Positions 52,749 to 61,901 of a DNA stretch of 64,000 bases are shown one piece after another. Source of the DNA: Lachnospiraceae bacterium. Its GTDB lineage: Bacteria > Bacillota > Clostridia > Lachnospirales > Lachnospiraceae. The stretch spans positions 26,533 through 90,532 of the forward strand of contig JAFVBO010000066.1 of assembly GCA_017479935.1 (NCBI GenBank), given 5' to 3'. Each line of letters begins with the position of its first letter. The first letter of the stretch is position 1. The position numbers were made by a program, and so were the translations under genes. A model generated the notes under the pieces. It saw only the letters and a program-made list of their open reading frames with translations, was not told the DNA's origin and made no database searches.

Positions 52749-53198
52749 ATGGCAAAGACAAGAAAGAAAAACAATATCACGTACATCTTCGGGAATACTG
52801 TCAGAAGAATCGAGCCTGTCCGCCGTGAGAATAAGCGCGGAATCAGCGAACAGACCAGACGAAATCAGGAGAAGGCGCTTCGCCTGTCCCTGCCCTTTGT
52901 CCTGTTTGTTTCGGCCGCGGCGCTGGCTGTGGTGGGCATCTGCGTGCAGTATCTGGGCCTTCAGACAAGTATCACCCGCCGGATTGACAAAATCCAGGAG
53001 CTGCAGGGAAATATCGCTGATCTGAGAAGAGAAAACAGAGCACTTGAAACGGACATCGAAACGTATTATAATCTGGATCGTATCTATGCAATTGCTACGC
53101 AGGAGCTTGGTATGGTCTATGCGGATCCGGCCCAGGTGATTGTGTACGACAAAACAGAAAGTGAGTATGTACGGCAGTATGACGACATTCCGGAATAA
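52749..53198 (+). CDS. ftsL: Cell division protein FtsL-like (septum formation initiator family)
   Basis: 149 residues. A basic cytoplasmic N-terminus is followed by one membrane helix (about 46-68, LPFVLFVSAAALAVVGICVQ) and an extracellular coiled coil (RRIDKIQELQGNIADLRREN). The position between rsmH and the class B penicillin-binding protein, the size and the topology identify it as FtsL; sequence conservation in this family is low. In the divisome it works with FtsQ/DivIB to activate FtsW and the PBP. The end overlaps the next start. Confidence 0.8.
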   Translation: MAKTRKKNNITYIFGNTVRRIEPVRRENKRGISEQTRRNQEKALRLSLPFVLFVSAAALAVVGICVQYLGLQTSITRRIDKIQELQGNIADLRRENRALETDIETYYNLDRIYAIATQELGMVYADPAQVIVYDKTESEYVRQYDDIPE

Positions 53199-55239
53199 AA
53201 TTTCGAAAGGACATATAAAGGAAGTACCCAAACCGAAAAAATTTAAAGCGTACATGAAACGAAAGCTGACGTTCGCCCTTTTGGGTGTGGCGTTGGCTTT
53301 GCTTCTTTTGGTCTTTGCCTTGATTCGGATCCGGGAGAACGATGAGCAGACCTACGCGCGGATCGTCCTTTCCCAGCAATCTTACGACAGCCGGACGATT
53401 GCGGCGCAGCGCGGCAACATCACGGATCGCAACGGAACCATTCTGGCTACGAACGAAGCCTTCTATATTCTTATCCTGGATCCGAACGTCATCCTGGCCG
53501 ACGAGGACTATACCAAACCGACCATCGATCTGTTGGTGGAAGTGTACGACTTTGACCGGACCGACCTGGAAAACCGGATCAACCAGAATCCGAACAGCCA
53601 TTATATTCGGTATAAAACCGGCCTGACGCGGGAAGAGATGGATGCGTTCATCGAAAGGCAGACGGAGATCAATCAAAACGATAAGCTGGACGATGAGATC
53701 CGCGGTGTCTGGTTTGAGACCAGTTACAGACGCGTTTATCCCTACGAGTCCCTGGGCTGCACTTTCCTGGGGTTTGCAACCGCCAACTCCGGCGGAAGCT
53801 ACGGCCTGGAGCAGTATTACGAGGAAGAGCTCAGCGGCGTCAACGGGCGAGTGTACGGGTACTTAAACGATGATTCGAACGTGGAGGTGCAGACCGTCGA
53901 AGCACAGGACGGGTACACGATCGTTTCCACGGTCGACGCGACCGTGCAGAACATCATCGAGACGCACATTGCCAAATTCATGAAGGATGAGGGCGCCACC
54001 GAGGTGGCGGTTCTTTGCATGGATCCCCGTAACGGCGAAGTCCTTGGCATGGCTACCAGCAAGGTGTACGATCCGAACAAGCCGATGGACATCAGCGCGT
54101 ACTACGATATGGATGCCCTGGAAGATCTGAGCACGGACGAGCGATACAAAGCTTACGCAAGCGTTTGGGGCAATTATATTATTCGAGAGAACATTGAGCC
54201 GGGTTCCACTTCCAAGATCATGACCCTGATCGCGGGCCTGGAAGAAGGCCTGGTGGATAAGACCGAGCATTTTTACTGTGACGGCGGCGAGAGCTTCCTG
54301 GGCAACGTGTACGTCGGATGCCACCTGCTTTCGGGCCACGGCGTGGTCAGCACCTCGCAGGCCATCTGGTACTCCTGCAACGATGCCATGATGCAGATCA
54401 GCTACCGGCTGGGGCCGAAAACCTTCGCTGATTATCAGCTTCTGTTTAACCTGGGCATGCGCACCGGCATCGATCTGCCGGGCGAAGAGCGCGGCCTGAC
54501 CGTGGAGGCGGACAACATGACGACGCTGACCCTGGCGATGAATGCCTTCGGTCAGAACTACAACTGCACGATGGTGCAGATGGCGGCCGCGTACTGCTCC
54601 GCGATCAACGGCGGGTACTACTACGAACCGCACATGGTCAAGCAGATCCTGGATCCGGACGGCAACGTGGTGAAGTCCATCGATAAGAATCTGCTGCGAA
54701 AGACCTGTAGTGAAACGACCAGCGAGTACATCCGCCAGATTTTATTTGAAACGGTCGAAGGCGGAACCGCCACCCGCGTCCACATCAATGGATACGCCAT
54801 CGGAGGAAAGACCGGTACGGCCGAGAAGGTCAAGCGAGACAAGGAAAACTACGTGCTCTCCTTCATTGGCATGGCGCCGGTGGACAATCCGGAGGTCCTC
54901 ATGTATGTTGTGGTGGATGAGCCCCACGAGGAAGATCAGTCTTCCTCCGCAGCGGCCACGCAGATGTTCCGCGATATCGCGGTCGACCTGTTCCCGTATC
55001 TGAATATTAAGGGCTCCGCGGAGACGGATACGACGCCGAACCCGGCGTGGGCGCTTCCGGAGGATTATCCGATTCCGACTCCCGATGTCCCGGATGTGAC
55101 GGTTCCTGCCGAAGGACAGGATCCGAATGCGACCGAGACGGGCGAAGGCGCGCAGACGCACGGAAGCTTTAATGAGAGCACGAGCGGATGGAGCATGCCG
55201 GAAAACGGCGGCCTGCCGCCGGAACCGGAAGGCGAATAG
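53179..55239 (+). CDS. Class B penicillin-binding protein (FtsI/PBP2B type)
   Basis: 686 residues if started at ATG 53179, which overlaps ftsL by 20 bases; ATG 53167 and 53140 are alternatives, and the ribosome site is poor. One membrane helix (about 28-50, KLTFALLGVALALLLLVFAL), dimerisation domain with RGNITDRNGTILATN, and transpeptidase domain with PGSTSK (active Ser), WYSCND (SxN) and GGKTGTAEK (KTG). No PASTA domains; the tail is Pro/Glu-rich (TPNPAWALPEDYPIPTPDVP). It cross-links septal peptidoglycan together with FtsW. A sporulation-specific SpoVD role is not supported without PASTA. Confidence 0.93.
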   Translation: MTTFRNKISKGHIKEVPKPKKFKAYMKRKLTFALLGVALALLLLVFALIRIRENDEQTYARIVLSQQSYDSRTIAAQRGNITDRNGTILATNEAFYILILDPNVILADEDYTKPTIDLLVEVYDFDRTDLENRINQNPNSHYIRYKTGLTREEMDAFIERQTEINQNDKLDDEIRGVWFETSYRRVYPYESLGCTFLGFATANSGGSYGLEQYYEEELSGVNGRVYGYLNDDSNVEVQTVEAQDGYTIVSTVDATVQNIIETHIAKFMKDEGATEVAVLCMDPRNGEVLGMATSKVYDPNKPMDISAYYDMDALEDLSTDERYKAYASVWGNYIIRENIEPGSTSKIMTLIAGLEEGLVDKTEHFYCDGGESFLGNVYVGCHLLSGHGVVSTSQAIWYSCNDAMMQISYRLGPKTFADYQLLFNLGMRTGIDLPGEERGLTVEADNMTTLTLAMNAFGQNYNCTMVQMAAAYCSAINGGYYYEPHMVKQILDPDGNVVKSIDKNLLRKTCSETTSEYIRQILFETVEGGTATRVHINGYAIGGKTGTAEKVKRDKENYVLSFIGMAPVDNPEVLMYVVVDEPHEEDQSSSAAATQMFRDIAVDLFPYLNIKGSAETDTTPNPAWALPEDYPIPTPDVPDVTVPAEGQDPNATETGEGAQTHGSFNESTSGWSMPENGGLPPEPEGE

Positions 55240-55318
55240 TTGCAAAGGAAAAAAGTTGCTTTTTGCCTGAATAGGGGGTATGATAAAAAAGAGTTTACCC
55301 TTGTTCGGGGAGGTACAT

Positions 55319-56278
55319 ATGTTGAAATCGAGTATTTGGGCCATTTTTATCGCATTCGCGCTTACAATGGTCATGTGTCATTATGCCATCCCTTTTCTTC
55401 ACCGGCTGAAGTTTGGACAGCAGATCCGGGAGGAGGGACCCAAGGAACACCAGAAAAAAGCCGGCACTCCTACCATGGGCGGCATCGTTTTTCTGATCAC
55501 CATCCTTGTGACGGGCATCTTTTTCCTGCGCTCCCACAGGCAGATCCTGCCCATTCTGTTCATGACGGCCGGCTTTGGCCTTGTGGGCTTTGTGGATGAC
55601 TATATCAAAATCGTGATGAAACGGTCGGAAGGGTTCACCCCCTTGCAGAAGTTTCTGGCGCAGTTTGTCATCACCACGATTTTCTGCTATTATATGCTGG
55701 CAAAGTCGGGGCTTGGCACTTCGGTTCTGATTCCTTTCTCCGGCGGACAGATGTGGAAGATGCCGGTGTGGCTGTACGTGCCGGTGTTGTACGTGGCCGT
55801 GCTGGGAACGGATAACGGCGTGAATTTCTCCGACGGCCTTGACGGCCTGTGCTCCAGCGTGACGATTGCGGTAGCTGCGTTTTTCCTGGTGGCGGGATAC
55901 AAACTGGGGGCCGAAACAGGGCCGGCCTGCGGCGCGGTGATCGGCGCCCTCATGGCGTTTCTGGTTTACAATGTCTATCCTGCCAAGGTTTTCATGGGCG
56001 ATACCGGGTCGTTAGCCCTGGGCGGATTTGTGGTTTCTACGGCGTATCTGCTGCAGATGCCCATCTTTATCCTTCTGGTCGGGTTTATCTATCTGGTGGA
56101 AGTGGTGTCGGTTATTCTGCAGGTGACCTACTTTAAGAAGACCGGCGGCAAGAGACTGTTTCGCATGGCGCCCATCCATCACCATTTTGAACTGGGCGGA
56201 TGGTCGGAATCCCGGGTGGTATGCGTGTTCACGACGGTGACCGTTCTGATGGGGCTTCTGTCGTACATGGCCATGTAA
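55319..56278 (+). CDS. mraY: Phospho-N-acetylmuramoyl-pentapeptide-transferase
   Basis: 319 residues from ATG 55319 (MLKSSIWAIFIAFALTMVMC), five bases after GGGAGG; the frame also contains an earlier ATG at 55280. Integral membrane enzyme with about ten helices that makes lipid I. Motifs are KKAGTPTMGG, VDDYIK, NFSDGLDGL, MGDTGSLALGG and MAPIHHHFELGGW. Length is typical. Fifth gene of the dcw cluster. Confidence 0.96.
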   Translation: MLKSSIWAIFIAFALTMVMCHYAIPFLHRLKFGQQIREEGPKEHQKKAGTPTMGGIVFLITILVTGIFFLRSHRQILPILFMTAGFGLVGFVDDYIKIVMKRSEGFTPLQKFLAQFVITTIFCYYMLAKSGLGTSVLIPFSGGQMWKMPVWLYVPVLYVAVLGTDNGVNFSDGLDGLCSSVTIAVAAFFLVAGYKLGAETGPACGAVIGALMAFLVYNVYPAKVFMGDTGSLALGGFVVSTAYLLQMPIFILLVGFIYLVEVVSVILQVTYFKKTGGKRLFRMAPIHHHFELGGWSESRVVCVFTTVTVLMGLLSYMAM

Positions 56279-56345
56279 GAAAAGCCATTACGCGTAAGCT
56301 TTTAATGAAAGGTAAGCAGCGCGTCCGCGCTGCACGGGGGTTTTT

Positions 56346-57725
56346 ATGCTTCAGAATGTTTTGGTAGCAGGCGCCGGAAAAAGCGGAATCGGTGCCTGCG
56401 AACTTCTTTTATCCTTTGACAGAAACGTGATTTTATATGACAGCAACGCGCAGGTGGACCGGGACGCCATTTTGGCTCGCTTCCCCGGGAAAAAGCCTGG
56501 ACTTTGCCTGGGAGAATTGGATGAGGCGACGGCGGCCCGCGTGGATTCCTGCGTGATCAGCCCCGGTATCCCGCTGGACGTTCCGTTTGTGGAAGTCCTT
56601 AAAAAGGCCGGCATTCCGATCCTGTCGGAGGTAGAGCTGGCGTACCGCCTGGGAAAAGGCAGACTGTGCGCGATCACCGGGACCAATGGAAAGACGACGA
56701 CCACGGCGCTCACCGGGGCGATGCTTTCCCTGGAATACCCGGAGACCTATGTGGTCGGCAACATCGGCATCCCGTACACCGAAAAGGTGCCGGAGATGAC
56801 GGACGCCGCGGTGACGGTGGCGGAAATTTCCAGCTTTCAGCTGGAAACGATCGACACCTTCCATCCGCAGGTCAGCGCGATCCTCAATATCACGCCGGAT
56901 CACTTAAACCGGCATAAGACGATGGAAAACTATATCGCCGTCAAGGAGAGCATCACCCGCAATCAGACGGGCGAGGATCTGTGCGTATTAAACTACGAAG
57001 ATGAGGAACTGCGCCGCTTTGGCGAAAGTCTGAAGGGAAAGTGCCGCGTCCTGTATTTCAGCAGCCGCAGAGAGCTCCCGGAAGGTCTGTTCTTGCGGGG
57101 AGACCGCATCCTCCTTGCCTTAAACGGGAAGGAAGAGGACGTTCTTGGCACGGGAGAACTGCAGATCGTCGGCGCGCATAACCACGAAAACGCGATGGCG
57201 GCCATCGGCATTGCCCTGGGAATGGGCGTTAGCCTTACGCACATCCGCGAGGCGGCCAGGAATTTTAAGGCAGTGGAGCACAGAATTGAGTACGTGCTCG
57301 AATCAAATGGCGTCGTGTATTACAATGATTCCAAGGGAACCAATCCGGATGCCGCGATCAAGGGAATTGAGGCCATGAGCCGTCCTACCTATCTGATCGC
57401 CGGCGGATACGACAAGGGTTCCGATTATGAAGAATGGCTGTCGGCCTGCCGCGGCCGGATCCGGGAGCTGGTGCTTTTAGGGGCAACGGCGGACGCGATT
57501 GAAGCCTGTGCCAACCGTCTGCAGGTCGGCCCTGTGAAGCGTGTATCGGATCTGAAGGAAGCTGTGGACTACTGTCACGCCAACGCAAAGGAGGGCGAGG
57601 CGGTTCTTCTTTCTCCTGCCTGCGCCAGCTGGGATATGTTCCAGAGCTACGAGCAGCGGGGAAAGCTGTTTAAGGAGTATGTAAGGAATGCCGCAGACAA
57701 GAAATACAACGTACCGACGGCCTAG
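56346..57725 (+). CDS. murD: UDP-N-acetylmuramoylalanine--D-glutamate ligase
   Basis: 459 residues, start ATG 56346. It adds D-glutamate to UDP-MurNAc-L-alanine in the cytosol. N-terminal nucleotide-sugar fold (VLVAGAGKSGIGACELLLSF), ATP loop TGTNGKTTTTAL, middle-domain ITPDHLNRH, and EHRIEYV and YYNDSKGTNPDAAIKG in the C-terminal domain. A small GCGCG hairpin lies in the 67-base space after mraY. Its 3' end overlaps ftsW by 38 bases. Confidence 0.96.
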   Translation: MLQNVLVAGAGKSGIGACELLLSFDRNVILYDSNAQVDRDAILARFPGKKPGLCLGELDEATAARVDSCVISPGIPLDVPFVEVLKKAGIPILSEVELAYRLGKGRLCAITGTNGKTTTTALTGAMLSLEYPETYVVGNIGIPYTEKVPEMTDAAVTVAEISSFQLETIDTFHPQVSAILNITPDHLNRHKTMENYIAVKESITRNQTGEDLCVLNYEDEELRRFGESLKGKCRVLYFSSRRELPEGLFLRGDRILLALNGKEEDVLGTGELQIVGAHNHENAMAAIGIALGMGVSLTHIREAARNFKAVEHRIEYVLESNGVVYYNDSKGTNPDAAIKGIEAMSRPTYLIAGGYDKGSDYEEWLSACRGRIRELVLLGATADAIEACANRLQVGPVKRVSDLKEAVDYCHANAKEGEAVLLSPACASWDMFQSYEQRGKLFKEYVRNAADKKYNVPTA

Positions 57726-58872
57726 GGAGGCAAGCTTTTTCGACTACAGCCTCCTGATCGCCGTGATCGCGCTGTGTTGTTTCGGGCTGGTGATGGTCTA
57801 TTCATCCTCTGCCTACAGCTGCGCGATCGATCCGAAGGTCAATGACCCTGCCTACTATTTAAAGAGACAGGGAGAATTCATGCTGCTCGGGTTCGTCGCG
57901 ATGGTGGTTGTCTCGCGGATCGACTATCACTGGTATTCCAAGCTGGCCGCCCTAGGCTATGCGGCCGCGTTCCTTCTGATGGTGCTGGTTGACTTCGTCC
58001 CCGGCTTCGGAAAGGAATCGCACGGAAAAAAGAGATGGTTCATGATCGCGGGGCGCACGCTGTTTCAGCCTTCCGAGCTGGTTAAGGTCGTGGTGATCCT
58101 CTGCCTGGCCGTCTTTCTGTATCATATCGGGAAAAACCTGGATAAGAAATTCGGGAAAGCCCTGGTTTTACTGGCGGCGATCGTGGTTCCGATCGACGCG
58201 CTGGTCATCATTAACAACCTGAGTACAGGCCTCATCATTCTGGGCATCACGTTCGTGATGGTGTTTGTCGCCAGCGAGAAGAGAATGCCCTTCGTGGTGG
58301 CGGTCACTTTGATTGCCGCGGTCGCGTTCATAGCGACCAAAGGAGCAAAACAGCTGGTGGACATGGGCCTCCTTCAGTTCTATCAGGCCGAGAGAATTCT
58401 GGTGTGGCAGGATCCCTGGGCGTATCCGCTAGACGGCGGGTTCCAGGTAATTCAGGGACTATACGCCATCGGCTCGGGCGGACTATTTGGCAAAGGCCTG
58501 GGAAACTCGATACAGAAGCTGAGCTTCATACCGGAGTCCCAGAACGATATGATTTTCTCGATCATCTGTGAGGAACTGGGCGTGTTTGGAGCGGTCAGCG
58601 TGATTTTGCTGTTCTTCTTCCTGATCTGGCGCCTGGTGGTGATTGCCAATAATGCACCGGACCTTTTAGGGTCCCTTCTGGTGGTGGGGATCATGGCGCA
58701 TATCTCCCTTCAGGTGGTTTTAAACATCGCCGTTGTAACGAATTCCATTCCGAATACCGGCGTGACGCTGCCGTTTATCAGTTACGGAGGCACGTCCATC
58801 TTGTTTTTGATGGTGGAAATGGGAATGGCGCTAGGCGTGTCCTCCCAGATTCGGGTGGAGACGGATGTATAG
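57688..58872 (+). CDS. ftsW: SEDS-family septal glycosyltransferase FtsW
   Basis: 394 residues, ten membrane helices. Start ATG 57688 lies inside murD (38-base overlap) with AAGGA upstream. Conserved segments: LVMVYSSSAY, AGRTLFQPSELVKVVVI, IINNLSTGLIILGITF, IPESQNDMIFSIICEELG and PNTGVTLPFISYGGTSIL. It polymerises lipid II at the septum with the class B PBP three genes upstream. murG, often next to ftsW, is not here. Confidence 0.95.
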   Translation: MPQTRNTTYRRPREASFFDYSLLIAVIALCCFGLVMVYSSSAYSCAIDPKVNDPAYYLKRQGEFMLLGFVAMVVVSRIDYHWYSKLAALGYAAAFLLMVLVDFVPGFGKESHGKKRWFMIAGRTLFQPSELVKVVVILCLAVFLYHIGKNLDKKFGKALVLLAAIVVPIDALVIINNLSTGLIILGITFVMVFVASEKRMPFVVAVTLIAAVAFIATKGAKQLVDMGLLQFYQAERILVWQDPWAYPLDGGFQVIQGLYAIGSGGLFGKGLGNSIQKLSFIPESQNDMIFSIICEELGVFGAVSVILLFFFLIWRLVVIANNAPDLLGSLLVVGIMAHISLQVVLNIAVVTNSIPNTGVTLPFISYGGTSILFLMVEMGMALGVSSQIRVETDV

Positions 58873-58904
58873 AAAGGCGCAGTTTACGTTTGTAAGAGGA
58901 AGGT

Positions 58905-59708
58905 ATGGCAAGGAAGAGTTCGAACATAACCCGCGCCGAGGCGCGCAAAAGACGCCAGAAAATCAAACTGATAGCAGTGCTGGCAGCGGCACTGCTGTTT
59001 GTGATTCTCGTGGGTGTGGCGTTATCTCTTCGGATTGAAACGATCCGCTTTACCGGAAATACCCATTATTCGAATGAGGAGATGGAGGCGCTTTTGTATC
59101 CCGGCGCCTTGGACCGCCTGTATCTGTACGACCGTCTGAAAGAGCGCCTGGGAAAAAGCGTGGAAATTCCCTACATTGAGCGGATTGAAAAGACTTACCC
59201 GAATGCGCACAGCGTGGATATCGTTGTCTACGAAAAGAGTCTGACCGGCTGCATTCATTACATGAACAGCTATATGTATTTTGATAAAGACGGCATGATC
59301 GTGGAAAGCGACACGGAAAAGATGGCCGGCATCCCCGTCATCACCGGTCTGTCCTTCCAGAGAATCGTCCTGTTTCAGGAGCTGCCGGTGAATAACCGGG
59401 AGATTTTTGTTACGATCCTAAACCTGACGCAGCTCATTCAGCTGTATCATATTCCGGTGGAAAGCATTCACTTTAATCTGTACCGGCAGGCAACCCTGTA
59501 TCTGTCGGACGAGGAAACAGATGGCGGTATGAAACTGGGAGGCATTGTGGTCGAACTGGGGGACAGCACCGATCTGGAGGAGAAGATGGCGGAGCTGAAA
59601 AATCAGATCGCTTACCTGTCCGGATTGAAGGGAACCTTACATCTGGAGACATTTGACCGAAATGCTGCTAATCCGCGCTATATTTTCACAATGGCGGAGA
59701 CATCGTAA
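58905..59708 (+). CDS. ftsQ: Cell division protein FtsQ/DivIB
   Basis: 267 residues, start ATG 58905 behind AGAGGAAGG. A basic N-terminus, one membrane helix (about 22-42, LIAVLAAALLFVILVGVALS), then a POTRA domain (IETIRFTGNTHYSNEEMEAL) and a beta domain (IERIEKTYPNAHSVDIVVYE). It joins FtsL in the divisome. The tail is unusual only in its low conservation. A repeat of family A begins at the stop codon. Confidence 0.9.
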   Translation: MARKSSNITRAEARKRRQKIKLIAVLAAALLFVILVGVALSLRIETIRFTGNTHYSNEEMEALLYPGALDRLYLYDRLKERLGKSVEIPYIERIEKTYPNAHSVDIVVYEKSLTGCIHYMNSYMYFDKDGMIVESDTEKMAGIPVITGLSFQRIVLFQELPVNNREIFVTILNLTQLIQLYHIPVESIHFNLYRQATLYLSDEETDGGMKLGGIVVELGDSTDLEEKMAELKNQIAYLSGLKGTLHLETFDRNAANPRYIFTMAETS

Positions 59709-59842
59709 CCGTTCAGTACCTGAACGGTTACGATGCCACAGGCAATGCGCTTCGCGCATTCCAAATTGCCTGTGGCTGATATGCCAACTTTCATTTCACG
59801 CCGCTTGCAGCATAGGTGCAAGCGGCTGCGCTGAGCAGATAA
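59704..59842 (+). repeat. Dispersed structured repeat family A, copy 2, inside the dcw cluster
   Basis: Same three-hairpin plan as 23490-23630: CGTAACCGTTCAG-ta-CCTGAACGGTTACG; GCCACAGGCAAT...ATTGCCTGTGGC; GCCGCTTGCA-gcatagg-TGCAAGCGGC; the end is GCTGAGCAGATAAG. The first hairpin differs from copy 1 at several paired bases. It overlaps the ftsQ stop by 5 bases and separates ftsQ from the ftsZ promoter. Confidence 0.85.
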
Positions 59843-59919
59843 GAAGCCTTTTCAAAAAATGTAGCGCCTTTGCATAAAGAAAACGCTCTTTTCTGCTTTG
59901 GCTTTTTCGAAAAAAACCA

Positions 59920-59948
59920 TTGCATTTTTGGGGAAAGTTTACTATTAT
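59920..59948 (+). promoter_or_regulatory. Promoter of ftsZ
   Basis: TTGCAT (59920-59925), 17 bases, TATTAT (59943-59948), 40 bases before the start codon. It lets ftsZ be expressed apart from the rest of the cluster. Confidence 0.6.
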
Positions 59949-59987
59949 TAGAAGTGACAATTTGTTCAATGATCAGGAGGTATACCC

Positions 59988-61151
59988 TTGTTAGAGATTA
60001 AAATAAACGAGTCCGACAGCGCGGCGAAGATAATTGTAATTGGAATCGGTGGCGCGGGCAATAATGCCGTCAACCGTATGATTGACGAAAATATCGTTGG
60101 AGTACAATTCATTGGAGTCAATACGGATCTGCAGGCTCTTCAGCTGTGTAAAGCTCCTGATCTCATCCAGATTGGCGAGAAACTGACCAAGGGCCTTGGC
60201 GCTGGCGCGAAGCCTGAAATCGGTGAAAAGGCTGCAGAGGAGAGCGCAGAGGTTCTGACCAATGCCGTGAAGGGTGCGGACATGGTGTTCGTTACCTGTG
60301 GTATGGGCGGCGGAACCGGTACCGGTGCAGCTCCCGTCATTGCCCGTCTGGCAAAGGAACAGGGCATCCTAACGGTAGGCGTTGTCACGAAGCCCTTCCG
60401 TTTTGAGGCAAGAGCCCGCATGAACAATGCCATCGCAGGTATTGAAAAGCTGAAAGACAGCGTCGATACGCTGATCGTCATCCCGAACGACAAACTGCTT
60501 GAGATCGTAGATCGTCGCACGACCATGCCGGAAGCCTTAAAGAAGGCAGACGAGGTTCTGCAGCAGTCCGTACAGGGAATCACGGACCTGATCAACGTTC
60601 CGGCCCTGATCAACCTCGATTTTGCGGATGTACAGACGGTTATGACCGAGAAGGGCATCGCCCACATCGGTATCGGCCGCGCAACAGGCGACGACAAGGC
60701 ACTGGAAGCCGTCAAGCAGGCGGTTGCCAGCCCGCTTCTGGAAACCACGATCGAAGGGGCCAGCGATGTCATCATCAACATTTCCGGCGATATCGGTCTG
60801 GTGGAAGCCAACGAGGCTGCCAGCTACGTGCAGGAGATGGTTGGCGAGAGCGCGAACATCATCTTTGGTGCCCGCTACGATGAATCCTGCCAGGATGAAG
60901 CCGTGATCACGGTTATCGCGACCGGCTTGGAAGAGGAATTCGAGCAGCAGCCGCTGGTCAAAAAAGAGAAGACACAAGTACCGCCCCTTCCGGTGAAGAC
61001 TCCTGTAAAGCCCACGTTTTTCACAAAGACGGAAACACCGAAGGAAGTGACGCAGGAAAGCATCGATAAGTTGACCAAGTCGGGCCCTTCTTATAAGGCA
61101 CCGCAGAGAAATACGATCAACATTCCGGATTTCCTGGTGAATAAGAGATAA
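59988..61151 (+). CDS. ftsZ: Cell division protein FtsZ
   Basis: 387 residues, start TTG 59988 with CAGGAGG at good distance. Tubulin-like GTPase that forms the division ring. [20 protein letters not shown], the tubulin signature [15 protein letters not shown], the T7 loop [11 protein letters not shown], a short linker and the C-terminal peptide [13 protein letters not shown], which in other bacteria binds SepF/FtsA-type partners. No ftsA in the cluster, as in most Clostridia. Terminator follows. Confidence 0.97.
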   Translation: MLEIKINESDSAAKIIVIGIGGAGNNAVNRMIDENIVGVQFIGVNTDLQALQLCKAPDLIQIGEKLTKGLGAGAKPEIGEKAAEESAEVLTNAVKGADMVFVTCGMGGGTGTGAAPVIARLAKEQGILTVGVVTKPFRFEARARMNNAIAGIEKLKDSVDTLIVIPNDKLLEIVDRRTTMPEALKKADEVLQQSVQGITDLINVPALINLDFADVQTVMTEKGIAHIGIGRATGDDKALEAVKQAVASPLLETTIEGASDVIINISGDIGLVEANEAASYVQEMVGESANIIFGARYDESCQDEAVITVIATGLEEEFEQQPLVKKEKTQVPPLPVKTPVKPTFFTKTETPKEVTQESIDKLTKSGPSYKAPQRNTINIPDFLVNKR

Positions 61152-61165
61152 CAAAGGATTATCAA

Positions 61166-61200
61166 AGGGGCTCTGATGTAAGATCAGGGCTCCTTTTTAC
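61166..61200 (+). terminator. ftsZ terminator
   Basis: GGGGCTCTGAT-gtaag-ATCAGGGCTCC followed by five T; 15 bases after the ftsZ stop. Confidence 0.85.
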
Positions 61201-61232
61201 AGGTTTACTATAAATAGGGGGATTAGAATTCA

Positions 61233-61901
61233 ATGAAAAAAGCAGTAGCTTTGTTTTTGGCGGTGATGATGGCCTTTTGCTCGATGAGTTGTGGCCTGAT
61301 GCCTTCCAACGAAGATCCGAACGCGCAGCAGTATGCCGATTTTGCAACCGGCCTTCTGGATGCGATTTTCCGCGAGGATTTTACGGCATATCGCGAGATG
61401 ACCGGCGAGAGTGAGACCGCGGTACAGCGCCTGTACGACAACAATGTGGCCAACACGGCGGACGAGATCAAGAACCACTTTGGTCTGCGGTTTATGACAA
61501 CGGAAGATAAGGAAGTGCTTCACGAAGTTGTCGGCAAGGTCTATTCCAAGATCCGCTATACGGTTACCTCCACGGCGCAGGATGAAAACGGCGCGTATGT
61601 GGTCACGATCGATCTGGGGATCATGGATTTCCTTGACCTGGTTCAGAAGGACCTGGATGCCTATGTGGATGAGATGAATCAGAAGATGGTCAACCGGGAG
61701 CTGGACAATCTGTCCACCGATGAGTACGATCTTCTGCTGAAGGACGAAGCGGTCAAGATTATGCAGGCCCGCGTCGACAACACGGCGGCGAACGAGCATA
61801 TCTCTGTTCAGCTTCCGTTCAAGATGGGCGCTGACGGCTCCGCGACCATCACGACGGATACGCTGCACATGGTCAGCCAGAAGCTGCTTCATCTGAACTG
61901 A
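61233..61901 (+). CDS. Predicted lipoprotein of unknown function
   Basis: 222 residues. The signal MKKAVALFLAVMMAFCSMSC ends in a lipobox-like SMSC, so Cys20 is probably lipidated. The rest is a small alpha/beta domain (ADFATGLLDAIFREDFTAYR, HFGLRFMTTEDKEVLHEVVG, YVVTIDLGIMDFLDLVQKDL) of a kind seen in Clostridial lipoproteins. I do not recognise a named family. TGA shares its A with the ATG of the ABC-F gene (TGATG), so translation is coupled. Confidence 0.8.
   Translation: MKKAVALFLAVMMAFCSMSCGLMPSNEDPNAQQYADFATGLLDAIFREDFTAYREMTGESETAVQRLYDNNVANTADEIKNHFGLRFMTTEDKEVLHEVVGKVYSKIRYTVTSTAQDENGAYVVTIDLGIMDFLDLVQKDLDAYVDEMNQKMVNRELDNLSTDEYDLLLKDEAVKIMQARVDNTAANEHISVQLPFKMGADGSATITTDTLHMVSQKLLHLN

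Noticed and set aside
57688..59708. Missing murG and ftsA as a sign of deletion in the dcw cluster
   Set aside because: Clostridial clusters commonly lack ftsA, and murG is often elsewhere; no remnant is visible.
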